Shown here: piece after piece, positions 8,528 to 16,001 of the stretch
Position numbering within the stretch: position 1 is the first letter of the stretch
Layout of the letters: every line of letters begins with the position of its first letter
Assembly (NCBI GenBank): GCA_030817875.1
Contig: JAUSZU010000001.1
Span: 310,001-374,000 of the forward strand
Direction: 5' to 3'
Length of the DNA stretch: 64,000 nt
DNA from: Flavobacterium sp. W4I14
GTDB taxonomy: Bacteria > Bacteroidota > Bacteroidia > Sphingobacteriales > Sphingobacteriaceae
The notes under the pieces: generated by a model
Seen by the model: only the letters and a program-made list of their open reading frames with translations
Databases searched by the model: none
What the model was told of the DNA's origin: nothing
Made by a program: the position numbers and the translations under genes

Positions 8528-10433
8528 TAAACCCTTGAAGATCTTCTACCTAATCTCTATTTGGCTAATCATTACCCTATTTATCAGCTGCGGGGGCCCT
8601 TCCTCTCCGCGAATAAATCAAGGCCAGTTACTGGATAGCTTATTTGAGCAGATAAAACGAAGTAAACAGCCTAAAAAAGCAATACCACAACTACAACAAT
8701 TAATAAAAGAAAATCAAACGGATAGCTCCATACTTAGTCGGGCTTATTTTTACCTCAGCTATTGCTTACTTAAAAATAAACAAGATTCTGCTTCGTTTGA
8801 AGTGGCCCAAAAAGCTTTAAATATATTGCCTTTGTCGGAAAAGAATGGAGCCCAGGCAGCTACCAATTTCTATTGGATGGGCTATCTTGAGCAAAAAAAA
8901 GCGCAATATTATGCGGCAACTTATTACTACACACAAGCGGCATATCTTATTGATGCAGGCAATTTGAGGCTCAGTTTTCCAAAATCTTCCGGTTTTATTT
9001 TATTATGGGCATCACAACTAAACAGTTTCAATAACAGATTGGATTTATCTAATAGATTTGCCAGGAAAATGCTCTTTCTTTTGAAAAAAGATACCAGTAT
9101 GTTGGCAAAAGACTTGTCTATATCCGCGAATTTATTGCTTTCACTGGGGTATTTAGATAAGAAAGGACTGGCTAATGACTCCGTTCGATTATATTTAAAT
9201 CAGGCCACAGAAATAAAAAAGAAAACCAAACTTGCCCGTATAGATTACAATTATTATATATCAAAAGCAAAAATATTTTACGAGGGTAAAGAATTAGATT
9301 CTGCCCTTTACTATCAATTAAAAGCCTATAAAGCAGATACCTCCAATGCTTTTATGGCCTACAATAATCTATTGGGCATTTATGTAAACAAGCATCAATT
9401 GTCAAAAGCACGTGTGGCAGAGCGTGAAGTTACCAAGCGGTTAAGCCAATTTGATGCAGATGATTACCTGATGTATCTGGAAAATAAGATCGCGTTTGCT
9501 ATCGTTCGTGGCGATAATAAAAAGGCACAATCGTCATTTGAAGAGTATGTTCAAAAAAAGAAAGAGAGAGAAGAAAATGAAAACCGAAAAGCAGCAAACG
9601 AAATATCTTCGCTCTATAAAACAGTACAAAAAGACCAACAAATTGGTGCATTAAATAAAAACATAGATAAGATAACGGGACAATTGGAGTTGAACAGGCT
9701 CTGGTTGGCGGTGATTATCCTTTTTTCAGGATTGCTATTTGCGATGATATTATTACTGTTTTTAGACCGAAGGAGAAAAGACCTCATTACCGAAAATAAG
9801 CGGGTTTCAGATCTTAATATCAAACTTGAATTGGAACAAAGGTTGTTGCGGAGCCAAATGGACCCTCATTTTATTTTCAATTGCTTAGCGAGTATTCGTG
9901 CTTTGGTTCGGCAAGAAAAAACTCAGGAGACACTCACTTACCTGGATCATTTTTCCGTTTTGATGCGAGAGAAACTAACGGAAGGTAAACAACGAAATAT
10001 TGACTTGAAATCTGAAGTGGACTTTCTGGAAAACTATTTAAAGTTGCAGCAAATGAGGATGCCAGGCAAATTCGACTATGTATTTGAATTGGACAATGAG
10101 GTTGCCAATATGTTTGATGAAATAGAGATTCCGGCAATGTTGCTTCAGCCATTTATAGAGAATTCTATTTTACATGGATTTAAAAACATCAGTTATAAAG
10201 GTCATATACACGTGTCAATGGCCATTAACAATGAGGTTTTAAAGATCATCATTAACGACAATGGAGTTGGTTTGGATACCACTGATAAGCCGCCCCATAC
10301 TTCGCGTGCCACCCAAATTGTAACAGAACGAATTCAGTATTTACAAACTGAAGGTCTAGGAGAGGCTAGCCTGTCGATGAATTCCCAGGTGGATGCTCCC
10401 GGTACAATTGTCACTTTACGGATTCCGGTTTAA
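8520..10433 (+). CDS. TPR-containing sensor histidine kinase (LytS type)
   Basis: 637-residue kinase. The N-terminus has a lipoprotein-like signal (hydrophobic stretch ending TLFISCGG, candidate Cys24). A helical TPR-like region (about 35-350) is probably periplasmic; a coiled segment (EEYVQKKKEREENENRK) precedes one strong transmembrane helix (about 393-416), then a His_kinase domain with RSQMDPHFIFNCLASIRALV and an HATPase domain (LLQPFIENSILHGF; INDNGVGLD). TPR-linked LytS kinases paired with LytTR regulators are common in Bacteroidota. The start overlaps the regulator's last codons. The conventional GxG G2 box is weak near the C-terminus (RATQIVTERIQYL). Signal unknown. Confidence 0.88.
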   Translation: MHNKPLKIFYLISIWLIITLFISCGGPSSPRINQGQLLDSLFEQIKRSKQPKKAIPQLQQLIKENQTDSSILSRAYFYLSYCLLKNKQDSASFEVAQKALNILPLSEKNGAQAATNFYWMGYLEQKKAQYYAATYYYTQAAYLIDAGNLRLSFPKSSGFILLWASQLNSFNNRLDLSNRFARKMLFLLKKDTSMLAKDLSISANLLLSLGYLDKKGLANDSVRLYLNQATEIKKKTKLARIDYNYYISKAKIFYEGKELDSALYYQLKAYKADTSNAFMAYNNLLGIYVNKHQLSKARVAEREVTKRLSQFDADDYLMYLENKIAFAIVRGDNKKAQSSFEEYVQKKKEREENENRKAANEISSLYKTVQKDQQIGALNKNIDKITGQLELNRLWLAVIILFSGLLFAMILLLFLDRRRKDLITENKRVSDLNIKLELEQRLLRSQMDPHFIFNCLASIRALVRQEKTQETLTYLDHFSVLMREKLTEGKQRNIDLKSEVDFLENYLKLQQMRMPGKFDYVFELDNEVANMFDEIEIPAMLLQPFIENSILHGFKNISYKGHIHVSMAINNEVLKIIINDNGVGLDTTDKPPHTSRATQIVTERIQYLQTEGLGEASLSMNSQVDAPGTIVTLRIPV

Positions 10434-10594
10434 GTGTAGCGCTCGTTAACTGAAAGGCAGCACTTCTTTATCGCCTTGTCCACCTTAGATTTTATTTCTT
10501 TTATTTGTTTTTTAAGTAATTTTTTGACTTAAAATGATCTGCTGCGCTTATAGATTTCCAGCAATCCCGATGCCATTTGAAACAAAAAATAGAT

Positions 10595-11050
10595 ATGATG
10601 AAAACAATTATTTTAACTGCATGTATTGCGTTTGCAAGCCTAAGTTTAGTATCTGCAAAAGCAAAAATCCCTATTTGTCTTCCCTGCGAATCCATCGAAA
10701 CTGTGCGGGAATTACCTACAGATTCTGAAATTCAAAAATTGGCCGGACAAAAAGTAAACCTATCTTATGCTAATAAAGAATATGGCATTTTTGGGATGTC
10801 TATTTGGAACAGTAATGGAAGATTTGTATTGAGTGACATTTCAAATAATATGTATTTTGAAATTGATCCCCAAGTAGCTAAAATATTAAAAGAGAAACAT
10901 GATTTTGATGCGAAAACTGCAGAAAATCCTTTATCTTTTTGGAAAAAAGCAGGAGGAAAACTTGTTTTCTTAGTTATAATAGCATTACTAATTTGGGCAA
11001 GTATTCCTTCAAAAAACAAAACTAAAGAAGTAGAACCAATTAATATTTAA
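10595..11050 (+). CDS. Hypothetical exported protein with C-terminal membrane helix
   Basis: About 151 residues. A signal peptide (MMKTIILTACIAFASLSLVSA) is followed by a CLPC di-cysteine motif, a mixed polar region and one hydrophobic helix near the C-terminus (GGKLVFLVIIALLIWASI) with a short charged tail. A TTG six codons upstream (10577) is also in frame; ATG 10595/10598 fits the signal peptide better. It is first of three closely spaced genes (14-base then 4-base gaps) ending with a DUF1266 protein. No family recognised. Confidence 0.65.
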   Translation: MMKTIILTACIAFASLSLVSAKAKIPICLPCESIETVRELPTDSEIQKLAGQKVNLSYANKEYGIFGMSIWNSNGRFVLSDISNNMYFEIDPQVAKILKEKHDFDAKTAENPLSFWKKAGGKLVFLVIIALLIWASIPSKNKTKEVEPINI

Positions 11051-11064
11051 AATAAGCATCTTTT

Positions 11065-11763
11065 ATGAATCCAATATTCTTAATTCCTGCAGTATTAGTA
11101 ATTGCCGGTGTGTGTTTTATGATCTACATGAACAAAAAACACCAATCAGCAAAATCAGAAATAGACTTAGATTTTGAAAGAAATAAATATGATGTTTACA
11201 AACAAGAGCTTTTAGCACAAGATTTCCCGCAAATAAAGCAATGGATGAAAGGAAAATCAATAGATGCCTATACCTCTGCATCTGTACCTCAATCTACAAC
11301 AAATAAAGTTCAGGGTGTTATAAGTGACGGCATAAAAAACGTAGCACTCTCTGCAATTGGTGTAAAACTTAGACGAATAGAAACCGAATGCTTTTGGGTG
11401 TTAAGCGGTAGTGATTTACATTTTTTTAGCACCAATATTGTTGGCGAATTAGATGAACATATGGTTTTTGACAATTTCAGAATTGAAGAAGCAACGCTTC
11501 GGTATGGAGGTATATTAAAATCACAGTTAGGTGTTTACTTAAAGTCTTCGGAAGAGTATTTACCAAAAACACACATTATCACATTTAACATCGATGGTGC
11601 TCCTTTGTCACTTGAAGTTCATGACAGACTAAATTATGTACCAGACCCAACGGATATTTTAAACATGAACAAACAGTTAATGACAAGAGTTAAATATCAA
11701 ATAGTGGGTGGAAAATTTGTGAAAATATTGCAAGACAAGTTCCCAAACCTCCAAGTAGCATAA
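11065..11763 (+). CDS. Hypothetical membrane-anchored protein
   Basis: 232 residues with one N-terminal hydrophobic helix (MNPIFLIPAVLVIAGVCFMIY) and a soluble remainder (for example KLRRIETECFWVLSGSDLHFF and VHDRLNYVPDPTDILNMNKQ). It sits 14 bases after the previous gene and 4 bases before the DUF1266 gene, so the three are probably one operon. No family recognised. Confidence 0.65.
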   Translation: MNPIFLIPAVLVIAGVCFMIYMNKKHQSAKSEIDLDFERNKYDVYKQELLAQDFPQIKQWMKGKSIDAYTSASVPQSTTNKVQGVISDGIKNVALSAIGVKLRRIETECFWVLSGSDLHFFSTNIVGELDEHMVFDNFRIEEATLRYGGILKSQLGVYLKSSEEYLPKTHIITFNIDGAPLSLEVHDRLNYVPDPTDILNMNKQLMTRVKYQIVGGKFVKILQDKFPNLQVA

Positions 11764-11767
11764 TTGT

Positions 11768-12481
11768 ATGAGCATATTTTCGAAATTTATTAACGCCTTT
11801 AAGAATCTAAGACTAAACGATAAAAATGTAGTAATTGGCCTGCAATTAGATCATCTACTAATTAGTTCAATGTATGCAGAACAACAATCTGCCTATCTTA
11901 ACTCTTACGAAACGGGGCTTGATAAAGGCACATTGAAAACAATTCTAGAGGATTATTGGGAGATATTTGACAAAGATGATGCAATTGAAGTTCTTTCAGA
12001 TCTGCAAAACAGAAATCAAGACGAGTATTTAGATATTGTGTATAATGCCTTTGAGAATAGGGAAAACTATGTAGCTATTTTAAAATCTAATCTACCGGAT
12101 GATGACGACGTTTTTAAACACTATATGGGAATATATCGAAAATTAAGCAATGCTGTACCTGAGCTTGTAGAACAGCATGTATTTCAGGATTTCTCAGCTA
12201 TTAAGAATGTAAGAGATACTGCCTGGAATTATGGAAGAGGTGCATTTTTATCACGCTGTTGTTATGAAGAAGGCCATATTTCTGAAGTAGAACTGATTGA
12301 ATACTTACAGAAATCACATACAGGGCTAAGAGACTATTGCAGAACCTGGAAAGAATACACAACCAGTTATATTTTCGGAAGAGCAATTTGGGGTGGTTCA
12401 AACAACGATGGAATGATACAGATTGCAGACGATCTGCTGAATAGTGAAAAAAGCCCATTGAAAAACAAGATCTATTTGTAA
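11768..12481 (+). CDS. DUF1266 domain-containing protein
   Basis: 237-residue soluble protein. Its C-terminal half carries the pattern I associate with DUF1266: an Asp-x-AWxYGR segment (DTAWNYGRGAFLSRC), an acidic helix (EEGHISEVELIEYL) and a closing W..Y...Y..GRA.W motif (WKEYTTSYIFGRAIWGG). Function of the domain is unknown. It is the last gene of the three-gene cluster. A hairpin at 12486 follows its stop almost at once. Confidence 0.7.
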   Translation: MSIFSKFINAFKNLRLNDKNVVIGLQLDHLLISSMYAEQQSAYLNSYETGLDKGTLKTILEDYWEIFDKDDAIEVLSDLQNRNQDEYLDIVYNAFENRENYVAILKSNLPDDDDVFKHYMGIYRKLSNAVPELVEQHVFQDFSAIKNVRDTAWNYGRGAFLSRCCYEEGHISEVELIEYLQKSHTGLRDYCRTWKEYTTSYIFGRAIWGGSNNDGMIQIADDLLNSEKSPLKNKIYL

Positions 12482-12485
12482 AAAA

Positions 12486-12532
12486 TGCCGGTCAGCCTCT
12501 AAATATTTGGTAATAATAGAGGTTGACCGGCA
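12486..12532 (+). terminator. Long hairpin after the DUF1266 gene
   Basis: 15-bp stem with one G-T wobble (TGCCGGTCAGCCTCT / AGAGGTTGACCGGCA) around a 17-base loop, 4 bases after the stop codon. No T run follows, so it may be an RNA-stabilising 3' hairpin and not a complete intrinsic terminator. Confidence 0.5.
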
Positions 12533-12659
12533 ATAGGTAGTATCAATAATCTGAATCAATCTCTTTTTCGTACTTCGATTCCCGGTTCAGAATTTATAGT
12601 TTCCAAACGATTACTCCTTCAACAGAAAAAAATCACATTAGATCGCAATTGGGCTAAAA

Positions 12660-13190
12660 ATGAAATTCAATATGAAATTTAGGCTTTTAATTTTGTGCTT
12701 AGTGATCCTTGGCTGTGAAACAAAAAGAATGGAAACAGTAAATAAAAAGTTTTCTATTGGCAACATAAATAATTACAAAGAAAATGACACTGCATTTATA
12801 AGTTTGAAACGGAATATGGAAACCGATGAAATTGAATGCGGGGAAAATAATTGTTTGATAAATATTGAATTTACAGAGAACATCCCCAAAATAAGTATTG
12901 ACCAAAGTTTGGGGATTTATATTTCTAAAACGGGAGATTTAAATGACGATAAAGCAAATGAAATAATAATTTTTTCTCGAACCAATGAAGGTTGCTGGAA
13001 TAATATTTCAGTCTGGTCGTTTAAAGGCAGAAAGTGGAATGAAATGGCAAAAACTAGAGCATTTATATCAGAAAATCTAGATTTTGAAAATAGGATAACT
13101 AAAGAAGATGGCAACTATTATTTAATTGGAGAAAACCAATGGGAGGAAGATGAAAACGGAGATTTTAAAAAAATAAAGGTCAAAATATAA
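12660..13190 (+). CDS. Hypothetical lipoprotein
   Basis: 176 residues. The N-terminus is a lipoprotein signal (KFRLLILCLVILGCETK, lipobox LVILGC), so export and lipidation are expected. The mature part has two cysteines close together (IECGENNCLIN) and a segment GDLNDDKANEIIIFS that recalls FG-GAP/VCBS-like calcium-binding loops; this is only a resemblance. An alternative ATG lies four codons in (12672). It is followed by a copy of the dispersed repeat. No family recognised. Confidence 0.65.
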   Translation: MKFNMKFRLLILCLVILGCETKRMETVNKKFSIGNINNYKENDTAFISLKRNMETDEIECGENNCLINIEFTENIPKISIDQSLGIYISKTGDLNDDKANEIIIFSRTNEGCWNNISVWSFKGRKWNEMAKTRAFISENLDFENRITKEDGNYYLIGENQWEEDENGDFKKIKVKI

Positions 13191-13253
13191 AATCCACATC
13201 GCTACGTTGCGGAAGGTTAGCGGCAAGTTTGACTGGCCGACTGCAAGAGACAG

Positions 13254-13391
13254 AACGATTTGTGCTTCAGAATTTTATATGCATAAAAAAAGGAGGCAAC
13301 AAAAATGAGTTGTCTCCTTAAGTGCTCCTGGCAAGACCGTTAACGAACTTTTTTATTGAAGATTTAAAACGGATTGCGGATTTGAAAATTT
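13254..13391. repeat. Dispersed repeat, copy A (with minus-strand terminator)
   Basis: About 138 bases closely similar over their whole length to 50084-50219 (shared blocks include AACGATTTGTGCTTCAGA, AAAAAAAGGAGGCAACAAAA, TTAACGAACTTTTTTATTG, GATTGCGGATTTGAAAATT). Inside is an 11-bp hairpin with one G-T pair (13290-13300 / 13309-13319). Read on the minus strand, the hairpin is followed by a run of seven T, the form of an intrinsic terminator, about 175 bases after the sulfatase stop at 13496. The distal half matches copy C at 2344-2412. Confidence 0.75.
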
Positions 13392-13495
13392 TAAAATAGT
13401 CTAGCGCATTATTCAACTTATGGATTCAAAATGAGTTAACTGTTTTCTATATTGGTGATAACGGGCTATTTTAGGACAACATAGAAAACCTCGTA

Positions 13496-15568
13496 CTAAT
13501 AAAAGCAATTTCTCTGTCCTAAATCTTCCCATGTTCCCGATGCCGCTTTAAATTGCAACTTGAAACCTCCTTTAAAAATCTGATCTTTTAAATAATAAAT
13601 CGTGAGGGGATGATATCCCTCATCAAGTGTGACAGCCCTTTGAACAATTTCCCCGGTTTTATAATCAAAATCAGCATCAAGCAAATTAAATTCATGAAGC
13701 TTGACAAATGCGCGGTTGTCTGAAATAAGTTTAAAGGTATACAAACCTCTTTTTGGTATTTTAATATAGGTTTTATACATAATTATTCCCTTGGCTGTTT
13801 TAATTGGAACGGGCGATTTGGCTACTCCGGATTGATCAGCACGCTGAGCGTTTAATGACGGAATAAATGGAAACTCTCCCCTAAAAAAGGACCATTTTAA
13901 ACCTTTTTTCGCATTTTTAGGCAAATCTACACCAGGTACCGGTGTATTATCATAAGGGCGGGAGGCATCTGGATCTGAAATTCTGAGTTGCAATACCTTA
14001 GCTTTCATGTTGGCCTGCAGCTTCCCGAAACCGTTCTGACCGGCCAGGTTATTCTTTTCCTTTGGATCTTTTACTATATTATAAATTTCAAACTGATCAT
14101 CGGCTGATTTAATATCGTAACGTACCCCTACAAAATCTCCCATTCTGATCAGCTGCATCTGATTGCGTTTTCTGCCAGCATGCCCAGGTTCGAATTGATC
14201 GAAGTCAGGTGTGTTGCCGGCCTCAAAATATTCACTATATACCAAAGTTTTATCCTGCTTTCCGATATTGGTTAATGAGGGAAGCAAGGATACTCCAGTT
14301 GTTCTTACCGGTGCAAAGGTTTTAGCGGCTCCTGCGAAGGTTGGTAACCAATCGGAGAGCATTGAGGGAGTGTTTACAACTTTGCCCGCAGGAATGCACT
14401 TTGGCCAAACCACTAGGGCGGGCATACGCACCCCACCTTCCCAACAATCACGTTTTATTCCATCAAAAGGACCATAGCTACTGAAAAAGGTTGGCTTTAC
14501 CGCTACAAAAGATTTTGGAAGATAAGATTCTACCGATGGGCCGTTGTCGGACGTGAAAACAATCAGTGTATTATCATCGATTTTTATATCTGATAGTAGC
14601 TTTCTGATATCGCCAACTGCATCATCCAGACGCCTTACTGCTGTTGCATATCTTTTATAGGTATCTGGCCATGCAATCTTCGGGGTATTTGGGTCTTTGT
14701 CATCATCGTAAGTCGCATCTGCATATTCCGGATAGACATAACTATCAACAGCGCCAGACGCAGTATTGATCATCTTTCCCTTTTGACCGATCCATTGCAG
14801 TCCACCATTCAATCCACCTCCTTTTGGGTATCCCTGTGTTGGCAGCTCGAGTACTGCATGTGGAGCATCGTAAGCCAGATACATGAAAAAAGGTTTTTTG
14901 TCCTGATTGTTCCGCTCAAAATTTATAATGAATTCTTTTGCTTTTGCAGTCCATAAATCGGTGGTATAACACTTTTCAAACCCTTCGGAAACCTCTTTAT
15001 AGTTAGCCCAAATTTCCTTTTTGCCCCTATATGTACCCTCCACAGGATAGTGCTCATGGCCATCCGCATGGCGCATATAGCCAAAATAATCATCAAAACC
15101 TCTTTTTAAGGGATGTGCAGGCCAGTTTGGTTTTTGTTTTTCATTGGTCCCCTGTAAACCCCATTTCCCGATGGCAACAGTGGCATAACCTGCATTTTTT
15201 AATACCGTTGCTATGGTATGATTGTTTTCCAGTGCTTTATCGAACTGATTGTCCCGGATGATGGCATTACCCTGGTTGACGCCGGTCATTAAAGACGCCC
15301 TTGATGGTGCACATACCGGAGCATTTGCATATTGCTGGGTCAATATAGCTCCTGATTTTGCCATTTCATCTAAATGTGGGGACATTAAAGTAGGAAGGCT
15401 TTTGCTCCTTTGATTCTGAAACAGAATGCCAAGATCGCCATAACCAAGGTCATCCACTAAAATGTAAATGATGTTTGGTTTTTGCTGGGCATATACATTA
15501 GCATTGATTGAGAAAAAAGAAATGATGAGGCAACTAAGGAGCAGCGTTTTACTTTTACGGTTTTTCAT
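13496..15568 (-). CDS. Arylsulfatase-type sulfatase (family S1)
   Basis: 690-residue exported sulfatase that should remove sulfate esters from a glycan. After a signal peptide (to about residue 27, VYAQQ) come the metal-binding aspartates in ILVDDLGYGDLG (Asp39, Asp40) and the formylglycine signature CAPSR with Cys86 as the residue to be matured; GKWGLQG and FTSDNGPS are further conserved sulfatase motifs. The C-terminal ~120 residues (about 570-690) look like an added beta-sandwich (PA14-like: IYYLKDQIFKGGFKLQF). It lies downstream of the HTCS gene on the same strand and starts 1 base after the stop of a decayed ORF. It is part of PUL1. Exact S1 subfamily and sulfate position cannot be read by eye. 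Confidence 0.92.
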   Translation of the reverse strand: MKNRKSKTLLLSCLIISFFSINANVYAQQKPNIIYILVDDLGYGDLGILFQNQRSKSLPTLMSPHLDEMAKSGAILTQQYANAPVCAPSRASLMTGVNQGNAIIRDNQFDKALENNHTIATVLKNAGYATVAIGKWGLQGTNEKQKPNWPAHPLKRGFDDYFGYMRHADGHEHYPVEGTYRGKKEIWANYKEVSEGFEKCYTTDLWTAKAKEFIINFERNNQDKKPFFMYLAYDAPHAVLELPTQGYPKGGGLNGGLQWIGQKGKMINTASGAVDSYVYPEYADATYDDDKDPNTPKIAWPDTYKRYATAVRRLDDAVGDIRKLLSDIKIDDNTLIVFTSDNGPSVESYLPKSFVAVKPTFFSSYGPFDGIKRDCWEGGVRMPALVVWPKCIPAGKVVNTPSMLSDWLPTFAGAAKTFAPVRTTGVSLLPSLTNIGKQDKTLVYSEYFEAGNTPDFDQFEPGHAGRKRNQMQLIRMGDFVGVRYDIKSADDQFEIYNIVKDPKEKNNLAGQNGFGKLQANMKAKVLQLRISDPDASRPYDNTPVPGVDLPKNAKKGLKWSFFRGEFPFIPSLNAQRADQSGVAKSPVPIKTAKGIIMYKTYIKIPKRGLYTFKLISDNRAFVKLHEFNLLDADFDYKTGEIVQRAVTLDEGYHPLTIYYLKDQIFKGGFKLQFKAASGTWEDLGQRNCFY

Positions 15569-15569
15569 A

Positions 15570-15812
15570 TTAAAAATAAAGGAACGAAAATAAAAAAGAC
15601 ACTAAATACTTTTCTTTTTGAAAGGCCAGTTTGAAGATACCATTGTATGCATGTGTTTTAAAAATCTTCTTTAAGATTAGGATAATGTTTTTTTCGCCAT
15701 TGGCCTCAATGCCCCAGTCGCTCAGATTGATCCTGGTTTGTGCCCGGATCGGAAAACCCAGGTTCATCAATAGGCAGACTGTGGCTATGTTTTTGATCAT
15801 TTTGTTATACAT
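15570..15812 (-). pseudogene. Truncated beta-helix glycosidase N-terminus (GH110/pectate-lyase style)
   Basis: 80-codon frame starting at an ATG that overlaps the displaced stop of the HTCS gene. It has a good signal peptide (MIKNIATVCLLMNLGFPIRAQ) and then NLSDWGIEANGEKN ... KLAFQKEKY, which lines up with the usual beginning of right-handed beta-helix enzymes (DFGAKxxGxxN ... LxFPKGxYHF), including the GH110 gene at 22736 (KLIFPKATYHF). After that the frame turns into sequence that looks like the leader of the sulfatase gene and stops 1 base before the sulfatase ATG. Best read as an internal deletion that removed almost a whole gene. Confidence 0.55.
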
Positions 15813-16001
15813 TTTCCACACCCCCTGATGTTTTGATGTATTCTTTTGGAGAAATACCGTACATCTCTTTGAAATACCTGTTAAAGTGTGCATTGCTGGA
15901 TATACCAATCTCAAACATGACTTCAGATATCCTTTTCGAGCCGCTTGATAATAGCTGTCCAGCTCTCTTCATCCGGATTTCCCTGATAAATTCTGAGGTG
16001 G
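15805..16001 (-). pseudogene. Displaced C-terminal end of the HTCS AraC domain
   Basis: The reading frame one base off from the main HTCS frame continues the AraC/XylS domain: TTSEFIREIRMKRAGQLL, then VMFEIGISSNAHFNRYFKEM and YGISPKEYIK. These are the second recognition-helix part and the standard ending of the domain. In the main frame the sequence after IVGK becomes nonsense. Removing one base of the A5 tract at 16002-16006 (T5 on the plus strand) would join the two. See the HTCS entry. Confidence 0.8.

Noticed and set aside
10534..10728. 64-codon frame overlapping the start of the exported protein at 10595
   Set aside because: Out of frame with a gene that has a clear signal peptide and membrane helix; no independent support.
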